Source: Prevotella sp. (lineage in GTDB: Bacteria > Bacteroidota > Bacteroidia > Bacteroidales > Dysgonomonadaceae). From it: a stretch of 64,000 bases of DNA. Numbering within the stretch: the first letter of the stretch is position 1; each line of letters opens with the position of its first letter. This document shows positions 18,317-28,023 of this stretch, piece after piece. The position numbers and the translations under genes are program-made. The stretch spans positions 86,443-150,442 of the forward strand of contig JAITVV010000063.1 in the NCBI GenBank assembly GCA_031285625.1, in the 5' to 3' direction. A model generated the notes under the pieces. The model saw only the letters and a list, made by a program, of their open reading frames with translations, ran no database searches and was not told where the DNA came from.

Positions 18317-18910
18317 TTATTTCTTAGTTTCATATAATGAATCAATAAAAATACTTATATTCTTTATTGTCCAGAAATAATCAAATCTGGTAGTATAATA
18401 CAACTTATCACAATATTCATTCTTAGTAGAGATTTCGGGATCTTTAAATTTAATCCGGTAAAAATCTTCTCCATAATTTTTTATAATGGAATCTCCAATA
18501 CTGTATTTCCTCACACATTCCTGATATTTTCTATATATACGCGATTTATTCAGATCTTTGAAATCATATACCCTGGTTATTGTAAGAGGTACATTTTTAG
18601 GATTATAAATACTGTCCTTTATTTTTACAACAAACCAGAAATTCTGAACAACTGCTTTATTTGTGTCTTCTATCCTTTCCCTGTTTATATCTAAATCTTC
18701 AATAAATCTGAATGCAATCCACTTAAAAATAGAGTCATTAAATATCTGTAAAGGTTTCTCTGCTTTTTGACGTCTTATCTCCCACGCTATTTGTATCTGT
18801 TTGTCACGTTTGGAATCGAAGATTACATACCATTTTGAATAATAAGTTACTCCTATAAAAAGTATAGAGAGAAATACTATTCCAAATATTTTTTCTTTAC
18901 GCGAAACCAT
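18317..18910 (-). CDS. Membrane-anchored protein, tandem paralogue in the VgrG cassette (copy 2)
   Basis: I do not recognise the family. The 197-residue protein has one N-terminal transmembrane helix (IFGIVFLSILFIGVTYYSKW) and a soluble domain predicted outside the cytoplasm. It is a clear tandem paralogue of the preceding gene: both share KAEKPLQIFNDSIFKWI or a close variant, then IYNPKNVPL, a GDSIIKNYGEDFYRIKFK block and CDKLYYTTRFDYFWTIKN. It lies 2 bp from its paralogue. In a VgrG cassette, duplicated single-pass proteins beside an unknown protein would fit immunity proteins that protect the periplasm, or loading adaptors; neither is shown. Confidence 0.7.
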   Translation of the reverse strand: MVSRKEKIFGIVFLSILFIGVTYYSKWYVIFDSKRDKQIQIAWEIRRQKAEKPLQIFNDSIFKWIAFRFIEDLDINRERIEDTNKAVVQNFWFVVKIKDSIYNPKNVPLTITRVYDFKDLNKSRIYRKYQECVRKYSIGDSIIKNYGEDFYRIKFKDPEISTKNEYCDKLYYTTRFDYFWTIKNISIFIDSLYETKK

Positions 18911-18912
18911 AA

Positions 18913-19569
18913 TTACTTAGTCCTAGCCTCATATAATAAAGAATCTATAAATGGACCTATATTCTTTACTGTCCAAAAATAATCAAAATCAGTAGTATAG
19001 TATAATTTATCACACCTTCCAGGGGTAGGATAATTTGGCTTATCTGTTTTAAATTTGATCCGATAAAAATCTTCTCCGTAATTTTTAATAATAGAGTCTC
19101 CTTTACTTTCATCATCGAATGTACAATCCTGCGGTAGCCAATATATTTTGGCTTTTTCGGGATTCCTTACATCATATATACGTTTTACCTCTAACGGAAC
19201 ATTTTGCGGATTATAAATATTTCTATCCAAAGATGCAATAAAATAGTAAACTTCTATACTTTCATTATTTTCATTAGAAAACCTATCATACTCTTTTTCC
19301 ATAATAATTCCTCTGAATTCAATCCATTTAAAAATAGAATCATTAAATATTTGTAGCGGTTTTTCGGCTCTTTGATACCTGATCTTCCAAGCTTGGTCAA
19401 CTGTAGACAAATATAGACTCGGGTTGCTAAAGAATCTTCGGTTTGAATATAAAATCAATCCTCCAATAATCGTTAAAACAATTAGTACTGTTACTATAAA
19501 GAATTTTCGGTCTCCTTTTTCCTTTTCTCTATCTTTATTAGGCAAAATATTCATCTTCTGATTCTCCAT
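18913..19569 (-). CDS. Membrane-anchored protein, tandem paralogue in the VgrG cassette (copy 1)
   Basis: A 218-residue paralogue of the next gene, family unknown. A charged cytoplasmic N terminus (NKDREKEKGDRK) is followed by a single helix (FFIVTVLIVLTIIGGLILYS) and a soluble domain with RAEKPLQIFNDSIFKWIEF and DKLYYTTDFDYFWTVKN. Its start overlaps the end of the 314-residue gene by 32 bp (or 17 bp if translation begins at the internal MNILPNK), so the two are translationally coupled, as effector and immunity genes often are. Confidence 0.7.
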   Translation of the reverse strand: MENQKMNILPNKDREKEKGDRKFFIVTVLIVLTIIGGLILYSNRRFFSNPSLYLSTVDQAWKIRYQRAEKPLQIFNDSIFKWIEFRGIIMEKEYDRFSNENNESIEVYYFIASLDRNIYNPQNVPLEVKRIYDVRNPEKAKIYWLPQDCTFDDESKGDSIIKNYGEDFYRIKFKTDKPNYPTPGRCDKLYYTTDFDYFWTVKNIGPFIDSLLYEARTK

Positions 19570-20482
19570 TGTTTAATGCCGCAAAGAATTGAGGAGTGAG
19601 CCCTTGGTTTGCCAGCATTTGTTTATATTCTACATCTATATCTTCTTTATTAGCCAAATTATAATAATCGTCCAGAGTTTCTATATTTTCTCTTTGTACT
19701 ATTATGGTTGCTGTTCTAATTATTTTTCTTAACCATTCGGGCATTTCAACACCACTAATATTTTCAAAGATAGAAACAATATCTGTTCTTAATTTTATAA
19801 AATGAATCCATCTTATTGCAAAATCCAAATAGTCTCTATTCTTCGATTCTTTCTCTTCGTCCATAAGCCAATAATAGGATGCGTAGCTAAGAGTAAAATC
19901 AAGAGATGGAGAACCAAGTCCTGCACCAATATCCAATGACGCCCCCCACCATTTACCTCTATCATAGGCTTCGTCAACTGATAATACAGCCAAAGTAGGT
20001 TTACCATCATCAGCTCCGGCAAAATATGTACCTCCAAAACTAATTCCTAAACCTGCCTTCAATTTTACACTGATACTACTTGCCATAAACCATTCCTCCC
20101 ATGAGCTTGGAGTAACTCTGATATCTGAACATTTCCTGAAAGCAAGAAAAGGAGATGCATTAACGCTAATGCTACCACTTAGCTTAAAGAAGCTTGCTGC
20201 CTTTTTGGGATCAATCAGACTTTTAATTGTATCTTTAATACCTCTTGTTATAATAGTATCTATAGAATAGCCCAAATGTAAATATAAAAATGGATACCAG
20301 GCAAATTCACCCACTGTAAATACTGTATAGTTTATACCTCCACGCCCCATCAGATCCACAAGTTTTGTTAGACTTACACTACCATCTAGTTCTAGATTAT
20401 ACCCAAAAGCTTTAGGTATAAAGTCTTCTATTGATACTTCCGATGATTTTTCTTCTACTTCTGCAATTAGTATATCATTCAT
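19538..20482 (-). CDS. Unknown 314-residue protein encoded directly after vgrG (candidate T6SS cargo)
   Basis: I cannot assign a family. There is no signal peptide. Residues 1-110 are mixed alpha/beta (IEDFIPKAFGYNLELDG, VGEFAWYPFLYLHLGYSIDT). Residues about 140-210 are glycine-rich with alternating polar and aromatic residues (KLKAGLGISFGGTYFAGAD, ASLDIGAGLGSPSLDFTLSY), suggesting amphipathic beta strands. The C terminus is helical and acidic. The gene starts one base after the vgrG stop and overlaps the membrane-protein gene by 32 bp. The position after vgrG is the usual place for a secreted effector or its adaptor; a pore-forming effector is one guess consistent with the amphipathic strands. 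Confidence 0.65.
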   Translation of the reverse strand: MNDILIAEVEEKSSEVSIEDFIPKAFGYNLELDGSVSLTKLVDLMGRGGINYTVFTVGEFAWYPFLYLHLGYSIDTIITRGIKDTIKSLIDPKKAASFFKLSGSISVNASPFLAFRKCSDIRVTPSSWEEWFMASSISVKLKAGLGISFGGTYFAGADDGKPTLAVLSVDEAYDRGKWWGASLDIGAGLGSPSLDFTLSYASYYWLMDEEKESKNRDYLDFAIRWIHFIKLRTDIVSIFENISGVEMPEWLRKIIRTATIIVQRENIETLDDYYNLANKEDIDVEYKQMLANQGLTPQFFAALNNGESEDEYFA

Positions 20483-20483
20483 A

Positions 20484-22634
20484 TTATTCTTTTTCTTTTA
20501 CTTCAATATCTATTGGTTCACTTATTCTAGCAATGCCATCAGCACCAACAGTACCTGTTAGTGTAAGCTCTTTAATACCTTTTTTTACATCTTTTCCATT
20601 CTTTTCTTTAATTTTGATCGAGATTGTTTCATTCTCTTCATAATTTCGAGTTTGTACGATAACATTTATTCTATCACCAATAGATGCCTTAGATATTTTT
20701 TTTGTCATATCTTCATTCATCCACTTGATGTCAATAATTTGTTTTTCTTTATCATAAATAAATTCACCTTTTTCCGGAACTTCATTAATATCAGGAGCCT
20801 TTTGCTCTATTTTACTCATAGCGGTAATAAGGGAATTTCCTCCATACATATGCATTTGCTTCTTAGCCCCGAATTCAGTATTGCCATCCGTATACCCTAT
20901 AAGTTGCTTCTTTCCATAAAGATCAAGCTCTCTATTGGATGATATTTCTATATTTCCTCCGCTGGCAACAATTGTTTTTCGTCTGCTGTCCTGACTAGTA
21001 TCCCGGCCTGCTACAATCGAAACATCCCGGCCTATTTTGGTTATGGTATCTCTACCGACGTTCGTTTTTATGTCTTCTTCAATCTCGAATTCTAAGTTTT
21101 TAGATTTTACTCTTATCGTTTCCGGAGCTGTAATTTCAATATTCTTACCTTTAGAATCAAGGTGTATTACATTCCCGTTCTTATCTTTAATAGTAATACT
21201 TAGAGTGTCGTCGGCATCATCGAGACGAATGGTATGGCCGCTACGGGTTATAATACTTTTCAGATGATTTTCTTTCAATCCTCCTCGGGCAAATGACTTA
21301 GGAAACATACTTCCTGACACATAAGGCCTTGACGGATCAGAATTGATAAAATTGACCATAACTTCATCTCCAATTTCGGGAATGAATATAAATCCACGCC
21401 CTGCACCTGAATCACCACCTGCATCGGGTGTCTGCACCCGTATCCAGTTAGTAGTCTTTTCCAGAATCTGCTGCCACTGAAACTGTACACGTACTCGTCC
21501 CATCCCCTGAGGATCGGCATTATCCACCACTACTGCACGTTGAGAGTTGACAGACGGAGTCTGTATATGATAAACAGGTATTTGTTCCAGATCTGCACGT
21601 ATTCCGGAAAAACTATTTCCATAGGTGCCTTCCTGATTAATAGTATGAGTAACCTGCGTTACTAAAAAGTTTCCTGAAGTAGTATCCACTTTCATTCCCT
21701 TGGGATATGCTACATTGATGACCTTTCCAATTCCTATTTTGCAGGTATGGCTTGTGCATTTTAGTACCAGCATTTCAGCAATATCTCTTGAGCGCTCCAG
21801 ATCGAGCATTTCCATCATTGTCCCTTGCATGTCTACTATACCATCATAAGGACGATTGCTCTCCATATTGAATAGTATATCTGACTTTTCTGATACAATT
21901 TTCTGATATCCGGAAACTTTAGGGCGTAATGAGTCTGTGCCTGCTATCCATTCCTGATCATTTTCCACAGAATAATCGTATTGCTGAGATTTCGCCGATT
22001 TGAGATTTGCCTCCAATTGCATTGAGGTTATATCTACATCATAAATAACAGGTATAGCATCGCTTAGCATCGGCAGCCCAAAATAAATATTTGAGCCATT
22101 ATCGGAATAAAAAGCCTCACCATAAAGTCCACTCAGGCGATTAAGGAAATCAAAGCAAGTTTCGTTCCACATCGACAGATATCCTATCGGGCGATTATAT
22201 TTAGGTTTGCTTATAATATTAGCTCCGTTTCCGGTGTTATCTACAACTTGCGATACTATATTCTCTAATATCTGGTCACTAAAAGAATTGACAGCTGACT
22301 TACCATCCAGTTTGATAGTTTCACTTATTCCCTGAAAAAGAATATTGTTTTGTTGTCCATGCTTACCAAGGAAAGTAACATTGTTAATTATTCCGAAAAA
22401 TGTATTTGTTTCGCCTGTCTATCTGTGACGGAATTCGATCATTATTGACTCTCCGATTTTTTTCAGTATTCCTACCGGATCACCCATCCACCCGCTTTTA
22501 TCCAACTCCTCATAGTCAATTAACACATTACATGTATGATGTTGATTAAAGCCCTGATTAAGTTCAAGCGTGACAAAATGAACGATATTTCCGGCCACAG
22601 TGACTGTTGCTTCTACCGTATTTAAATAGAACAT
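20484..22634 (-). pseudogene. vgrG: VgrG spike protein with one in-frame amber codon
   Basis: The type VI secretion spike protein, about 716 residues if the stop is read through. It opens MFYLNTVEATVTVAGNIVHF (the gp27-like start). A TAG lies at 22419-22421 after IEFRHR, and the same frame continues with TGETNTFFGIINNVTFLG, a normal gp27-like domain, up to MWNETCFDFLNRLSG. The gp5 OB fold follows (VVVDNADPQGMGRVRVQFQW), then IPEIGDEVMVNFINSDPSRP, a triple-stranded beta-helix of short repeats (KTNVGRDTITKIGRDVSI) and an Ig-like C-terminal extension of about 80 residues that could carry cargo. The frame is otherwise intact over 2.1 kb. No sheath, baseplate or ClpV genes are in the window, so this is an orphan VgrG cassette. 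Confidence 0.88.
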
Positions 22635-22859
22635 TAATTATGTAGTTTTTAAGTGTTAAGTTATAAAATTCCTTCCCTATAATGAGATAAATTTTGCGTC
22701 GCAATATAGCAATTTTCTCACTAAACATGCACATTTTTATCTTCTTTATTTTCAGTTTTTCCAATTTTTTACTCTTACTATTACGGTTTTAAAATAAAAG
22801 CTCCTAATAATTTTTAGAATTATCTTTTACAAAAGATCAACATTGTTAATAAATATTAA

Positions 22860-22867
22860 TACATTTG
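22860..22867 (+). promoter_or_regulatory. -7 promoter box of the lipoprotein pair
   Basis: TACATTTG matches TAnnTTTG exactly, 54 bp before the start codon at 22922. The 22635-22921 gap also contains the vgrG upstream region, where I see no clear -7 box. Confidence 0.5.
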
Positions 22868-22921
22868 AAGGATGAAGTGTTATATCTATATTTTTTTGTT
22901 AGCCTAAAAAATCAATTTATC

Positions 22922-24625
22922 ATGTTTAAGCAACTATTACTTATTCTTTGCTTTATTTGTATATACTCCAGCTGCACAAAAGAAAATCATATTTATGAAG
23001 AGTTCGCCCCTCCTACTTTTGAGATTCTATCTTGCGAAATTCTATCAGCTGATGAATGTATTATAGAAGTAGAGGTTAATTGTGGTGTAGGAGCAAAATT
23101 ACATTCTATAAATATCGAATTAAATGATATTACAGACAATACAAATGAGGCTATTCATAAATCTTTTTCTTTGAATGAGGAAGAGAACCAAATAGTTAAA
23201 GCTCAGATAAGAGTACCTAATGAAAAGCATGATTACAGGACACTTGTAACATTAAAATCTACAAAAAATGTCTATGATAGTAATCCTTTTTTTCTTCGCT
23301 TTTCAGAAGAATTTAGCCAAGATGGCATAAAATATATTTATTTTAGTCCTTCTGGTTTTCATGTTGACTATGTAGATGGTGTAGAAAAAATAGCATTAAA
23401 CTTAAAAAAAGGACAACAATTCTACTTTATGGTAGAATACAGCAAACTTATCTTAAAAGAAAACAGTATACAAGTTAAGCTGAATGGAAAACATCAACTC
23501 GAAGTGGATCCTCATTCTTATGGAATCTCATACGATGGAGAAATAGGTATTCATTGTACCTTGCCCAATGACATAGCCCCCGGAGTATACGATGTACATG
23601 TCTATATAAATGATTTGGAATACATTTTAGATTATAAAATTAAGATTTTACGAGGTAGTAGTGAGATATTATATATTGATTCAAGACCCGGAAAAGATGG
23701 ATATCTAGGTATAATTGCAAACTACTTCACTATAGATAATAAAGCATATTTTATACATGATGGAGGGGGATATTGGTATGTCCTCTGCTTCGATCTTAAA
23801 ACAATGAAGTGGGAAAAGAAAAAGAATATAACGATTGCTAGTCCGTATCAAAATTCTTATGTATCAAAAGAGAGAATTAAAGCTAAGAATAAAAACTATT
23901 TCCTTTTCGGTATGTATAAGACGGATCCTTTTGATGAAATATCTAGATATGAATCAATTGCAATATGGGAATACAAAGATACAAATGATTCTTGGTCTCA
24001 ATTATCAACATATCCTGGATTAGGAAATAGGGATTTTACCTCTTTTACTATTGATAATAAGGTATATATTGGGGGAGGTCTGAAAGATATTTATAATGAT
24101 AAAAAATCTTTGACAGAGGTAGAAAGTGTGACTGATTTCTGGGAGTATAATATCGTGACTAAAGAATGGAAAAGAATTAAAGATTTACCATATAGTGCAT
24201 TTCCTTATTATGATTATATTAACTCTACTACGACATCAGATGATAAGAATGCCTTTGTTTTTACTACAACCAGGCAATTATGGAAGTACGACACCGCCAA
24301 TGATAATTGGATGGAATTAACACCTTTAAAGCAAGGTCCATATACGCGCACTCATGGCAAGCTTTTGTATAAAAAAAATAAGTTATATCTTACAGGTACT
24401 TATGTAAATAGTATTGTTGGCTACTCTCCAGATGTATGGGAGTATGACTTAACATCAAATAAGTGGGAATTATTTGATGTTCAAGAATATTATTTCGACC
24501 AACCGTATGGCAGTGTTGGAGCTGGAATTCCGGCATTTATCTATGAAGATATTTTATACCTAGGATGCGGGACTCTACCATATGCTTATGAAAAAGATTT
24601 ATTTTATAAAGTAAATATTAAATGA
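22922..24625 (+). CDS. Kelch-repeat surface lipoprotein
   Basis: A 567-residue lipoprotein. The start at 22922 (MFKQLLLILCFICIYSSC) gives a clean lipobox with Cys18; the upstream extension reads across the promoter. Residues about 20-240 are beta-rich, the last part resembling an IPT/TIG-like fold. Residues about 250-567 form a Kelch-type beta-propeller. Repeated blade ends are visible as WEYKDTNDSWSQL, FWEYNIVTKEWKRIKDLP, LWKYDTANDNWMELTPL and VWEYDLTSNKWELF. Such lipoproteins are often exposed on the cell surface for binding. It is 3 bp from the next lipoprotein gene and divergent from vgrG. Confidence 0.8.
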   Translation: MFKQLLLILCFICIYSSCTKENHIYEEFAPPTFEILSCEILSADECIIEVEVNCGVGAKLHSINIELNDITDNTNEAIHKSFSLNEEENQIVKAQIRVPNEKHDYRTLVTLKSTKNVYDSNPFFLRFSEEFSQDGIKYIYFSPSGFHVDYVDGVEKIALNLKKGQQFYFMVEYSKLILKENSIQVKLNGKHQLEVDPHSYGISYDGEIGIHCTLPNDIAPGVYDVHVYINDLEYILDYKIKILRGSSEILYIDSRPGKDGYLGIIANYFTIDNKAYFIHDGGGYWYVLCFDLKTMKWEKKKNITIASPYQNSYVSKERIKAKNKNYFLFGMYKTDPFDEISRYESIAIWEYKDTNDSWSQLSTYPGLGNRDFTSFTIDNKVYIGGGLKDIYNDKKSLTEVESVTDFWEYNIVTKEWKRIKDLPYSAFPYYDYINSTTTSDDKNAFVFTTTRQLWKYDTANDNWMELTPLKQGPYTRTHGKLLYKKNKLYLTGTYVNSIVGYSPDVWEYDLTSNKWELFDVQEYYFDQPYGSVGAGIPAFIYEDILYLGCGTLPYAYEKDLFYKVNIK

Positions 24626-24628
24626 ATT

Positions 24629-26137
24629 ATGAAGTTAGGTATTCAATACTATATTAGCTTATTTTTATTATTACTAGTTTTATGTCCATCATGTAGCAAT
24701 GAAGATATTCTTGTGCCGGCAGAAGAGCCTATAATTGAAGAAGGAGGAGACGAGACTATTATTATTGGAGATATTGATGTATCGATAGAAGAAATAAAAG
24801 ATATTGATTTGTTTCTAAAATGGTATCCTGTGAATAATGTAACTTCTTATGAAATTGTAATTAATGACACCATGACGATCAAAGATGGGATTGTTATGGA
24901 AGATTATTTGGATTATTACTATTTCAGGCTAGCAAATCTAACACCGAATACAACCTATAAAATTACTCTTCGTGCAATTAGTAAAGACTTAAATGTAAAA
25001 ACATCAATAATACAGACCAAAACAAAAAAGAGTTTCGTAGACCAGATAATAACTATTCCTGTAGATTTTCAAGAATATGACCCTGATATATGGTCTCCAT
25101 TTTATAAGTATATCAATACTTCAGACGGAGGGGCTGCTATTGCGGGAAGTTTAAGTAAACATGGAAAAACATATACTGTCTTGATTAAACTCACGAGCTC
25201 GTATAATATAGAATGGATATGTCATATGGAAGGAAGCCCCAGATTTACACCTCATGAACCAACAATGGATTTAATTGAATGTTTCGATAAAGGATTTATA
25301 GTTGTAAATAACTTGAATGTTTATAAAATTAACAATAAAGGTAGTACCTCTTGGCAAATATCTGAATTCAGTAATGATTATGAGGGGTTGTCTTCTGTTG
25401 TTGAATTACCCGATAAGAGTATTTTACTTATTGGCCGATCTTCTAAAAATTGGGGGCAATTGAACATTGGAATTGAAGGACTTATGGTAAAATTAAATCC
25501 ACAAGGAATCCTTGTTTGGAAAAAATATTATCATTCTTCAATTGAAAACTTTTTTGAAAAAATAATACTTAAACCTGATGGAAATTTATTTATTGCAGGA
25601 ACTAAAGATATAAACAATGCTAATTATGAAACGCTCAGCGACATAAGAAAGGCTATTTGTGTTATTGAAATAAATCAGAACGGAGATATTATAAGAGAAT
25701 TAGTTTATAAGTATCAAAACATTCCTTATGATGAGTATGCTTCTTTAAACAACCTCATTTCACACGATGGCTATTATTATATTATCGGAAGGTCACATTC
25801 CAGTTTCGATAAAACGTTTTTAACAAAAATAGATACTAAAGGAAATATAATTTGGCAGAAAAGAGGAGATGATGATGGAGAATATTCTTCAAATATAAGT
25901 TTGTCAGGAATGGGAAACAAAACCCTATTCATATATTCTTTTATACATTCACAAGTATCCATATTAAAGGAAATAGATCTGAATGGTAATACAATAAAAG
26001 AAGTTGAATTCCGAAAATTCCCTAGTGGATATCCTAATGGAATATATTGTGGACAGGATAAAAAAGGGAGATTTATTTATGTTACTGATGGAGGACAAAT
26101 TCTATTTATCAATTTAGACGGATACAGATACGAATAA
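24629..26137 (+). CDS. Fibronectin type III / beta-propeller-like lipoprotein
   Basis: A 502-residue lipoprotein, lipobox at LLVLCPSCSNEDI. An acidic linker is followed by a fibronectin type III-like domain at residues about 50-135 (DLFLKWYPVNNVTSYEIVIN, LTPNTTYKITLRAIS). The rest is built of repeating four-strand units resembling a propeller (GGAAIAGSLSKHGKTY, KGFIVVNNLNVYKINNKG, LMVKLNPQGILVWKKYY, FLTKIDTKGNIIWQKRGDD). No catalytic motif is seen. It is co-transcribed with the Kelch lipoprotein. Confidence 0.72.
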   Translation: MKLGIQYYISLFLLLLVLCPSCSNEDILVPAEEPIIEEGGDETIIIGDIDVSIEEIKDIDLFLKWYPVNNVTSYEIVINDTMTIKDGIVMEDYLDYYYFRLANLTPNTTYKITLRAISKDLNVKTSIIQTKTKKSFVDQIITIPVDFQEYDPDIWSPFYKYINTSDGGAAIAGSLSKHGKTYTVLIKLTSSYNIEWICHMEGSPRFTPHEPTMDLIECFDKGFIVVNNLNVYKINNKGSTSWQISEFSNDYEGLSSVVELPDKSILLIGRSSKNWGQLNIGIEGLMVKLNPQGILVWKKYYHSSIENFFEKIILKPDGNLFIAGTKDINNANYETLSDIRKAICVIEINQNGDIIRELVYKYQNIPYDEYASLNNLISHDGYYYIIGRSHSSFDKTFLTKIDTKGNIIWQKRGDDDGEYSSNISLSGMGNKTLFIYSFIHSQVSILKEIDLNGNTIKEVEFRKFPSGYPNGIYCGQDKKGRFIYVTDGGQILFINLDGYRYE

Positions 26138-26224
26138 TAAAGAACCCATTTCTCCGAATCAGATGTTTCTTTAAAAATCTACTAATCCAAATCTATTCCA
26201 GTCCCTATTCTAACCCCAAATAAA

Positions 26225-26260
26225 AAACGACTGAAAATCATTATTGATAATCAGTCGTTT
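26225..26260 (-). terminator. Terminator of the tyrS-tRNA-Gln unit
   Basis: AAACGACTGA pairs with TCAGTCGTTT; on the minus strand the stem is followed by a run of six T. It lies 15 bp past the tRNA 3' end. Confidence 0.75.
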
Positions 26261-26274
26261 AATTAAATATTTTG

Positions 26275-26345
26275 TTGTCTCATTAGGATTCGAACCTAAA
26301 CAGGCAGTGCCAGAAACTGCAGTGCTACCGTTACACCATGAGACA
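26275..26345 (-). tRNA. tRNA-Gln (CTG anticodon)
   Basis: 71 nt folding into a complete cloverleaf: acceptor TGTCTCA/TGAGACA, D stem GTGT/GCAC, anticodon stem GCAGT/ACTGC with loop TTCTGGC (anticodon CTG, reading CAG), T stem TTAGG/CCTAA with loop TTCGAAT, discriminator A. CCA is not encoded. It lies 36 bp after tyrS on the same strand. Confidence 0.93.
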
Positions 26346-26381
26346 ATATTGTTTGCTACCGCAAAGTAACAAACAATATTT

Positions 26382-27674
26382 CTATTTCGCAATCAACAAA
26401 AAGTAATTTTTCTTTCCTTTTTGCGCTATTATATATTTTCCTGCTATCAGATGAGACGTACTAATCACATCATCAAAGTTTTCCAACTTTTCTTTGTTAA
26501 TCATTACACCACCTGCCTGAACAGTCTTACGCATTTCTCCTTTTGAAGGGAAAGCAGTAGTTTTCTCAGCTAACAGGTCTACAGCTTTTATTCCTTCCGA
26601 AAGTTCATCTTTGGAAATATCAAAGGTAGGTACACCTTCAAATACCTGTAAGAATGTTTCCTCATCAAGTTTTTTTAGTGTATCGGCTGTTGCATTACCA
26701 AAAAGAATATTTGAGGCTTCTACAGCCTGATTATAATCTTCTTCGGAATGAACCATTACTGTTACTTCTTTTGCCAAACGTTTCTGTAACGGACGAAGGT
26801 GTGGAGCAGCTTTTTGTTCTGCAACCAAAGCTTCAATTTCCTCTTTGCTGAGAGCTGTAAATATCTTAATATACTTTTCAGCATCCTCATCGCTTACGTT
26901 CAACCAGAACTGGTAGAATTTATATGGAGAAGTATATTTTCTTTCCAACCATACATTTCCCGATTCAGTTTTTCCAAATTTAGTTCCGTCTGCTTTTGTT
27001 ATCAGTGGACATACCAAGGCAAAAGCTTCACCTCCTGTTTTGCGACGGATAAGCTCAGTACCTGTAGTTATATTTCCCCACTGGTCCGAGCCGCCCATCT
27101 GTATACGGCAACCCAACGACTGATATAGGTGAAGATAATCATATGCCTGCATCAACTGGTAGGAAAACTCAGTAAACGACATACCTTCCGCAGCCTCTCC
27201 GCTAAGACGTTTCTTAACAGAATCTTTGGCCATCATATAGTTTACTGTAATATGTTTTCCTATGTCACGGATAAAGCTCAAAAACGAGTAGTCCTTCATC
27301 CAGTCATAGTTGTTTACCAACAATGCCGCATTGGGCTTGTCAGACTCGAAATCGAGAAACTTTGCAAGTTGTTTCTTTATCGATTCCTGATTGTGGCGAA
27401 GAGTAGGTTCATCCAACAGATTACGTTCGGCAGACTTCATAGAAGGGTCACCGATCATACCTGTTGCGCCACCGACAAGGGCAATCGGACGATGTCCTGC
27501 ACGCTGAAAATGCTTCAATATCATTACACTGACAAGATGCCCGATGTGTAATGAGTCGGCAGTAGGATCGATACCTACATAGCCGGAAGTCAATTCCTTT
27601 TGCAGTTGTTCTTCCGTACCTGGCATGATTTCTTGTATCATGCCTCTCCATCTTAATTCTTCAACAAAATTCAT
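26382..27674 (-). CDS. tyrS: Tyrosyl-tRNA synthetase
   Basis: Class I aminoacyl-tRNA synthetase of 430 residues charging tRNA-Tyr. The HIGH motif appears as [12 protein letters not shown] and the KMSKS-equivalent as [14 protein letters not shown]. Tyrosine-binding residues lie in [17 protein letters not shown] and [16 protein letters not shown]-terminal S4-like RNA-binding domain ends the protein ([19 protein letters not shown]). The start gives [20 protein letters not shown], normal for the family. A good -7 box lies 46 bp upstream. Confidence 0.97.
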   Translation of the reverse strand: MNFVEELRWRGMIQEIMPGTEEQLQKELTSGYVGIDPTADSLHIGHLVSVMILKHFQRAGHRPIALVGGATGMIGDPSMKSAERNLLDEPTLRHNQESIKKQLAKFLDFESDKPNAALLVNNYDWMKDYSFLSFIRDIGKHITVNYMMAKDSVKKRLSGEAAEGMSFTEFSYQLMQAYDYLHLYQSLGCRIQMGGSDQWGNITTGTELIRRKTGGEAFALVCPLITKADGTKFGKTESGNVWLERKYTSPYKFYQFWLNVSDEDAEKYIKIFTALSKEEIEALVAEQKAAPHLRPLQKRLAKEVTVMVHSEEDYNQAVEASNILFGNATADTLKKLDEETFLQVFEGVPTFDISKDELSEGIKAVDLLAEKTTAFPSKGEMRKTVQAGGVMINKEKLENFDDVISTSHLIAGKYIIAQKGKKNYFLLIAK

Positions 27675-27719
27675 CGAATTAGGTTTATTAATACTATGTT
27701 ACTAATTTTAGTTAGTGTG

Positions 27720-27727
27720 CAAAAGTA
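27720..27727 (-). promoter_or_regulatory. -7 promoter box of tyrS
   Basis: On the minus strand this reads TACTTTTG, an exact TAnnTTTG match, 46 bp before the tyrS start. Confidence 0.55.
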
Positions 27728-27847
27728 CGACCTTATTTCGGAATAGAAAAAAAGTTATATAAAAATGTTTGATATACTGCCAGTTATTTTTCTATTGCCT
27801 GAGGCTTTGATTATTTCTGCATTCTTAGACAAAACTATCCATTAGTC

Positions 27848-27855
27848 TACATTTG
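27848..27855 (+). promoter_or_regulatory. -7 promoter box of the tail-fibre-like gene pair
   Basis: TACATTTG matches TAnnTTTG exactly. With the signal-peptide start at 28024 the mRNA would have a 5' leader of about 160 nt, long for this genome. Confidence 0.5.
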
Positions 27856-28023
27856 AGCAAAATTGAAATTATGCTTTCTTTAAATTCTACATGCGTAGAC
27901 ATTAATTTCTTTTCCTGTATCGAAAGGTGGAAATTTACAGCAGATTTGTTTTTTACATCATTTCCGAATGATTTTACTTTGTTTATGAAACATAAATTAT
28001 CAAAGTTAATTAATAATTCAGGG

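Noticed and set aside
27853-28023. Upstream extension of the first fibre-like protein
   Set aside because: It would start inside the -7 box at 27848-27855, and the Met at 28024 opens a proper signal peptide.
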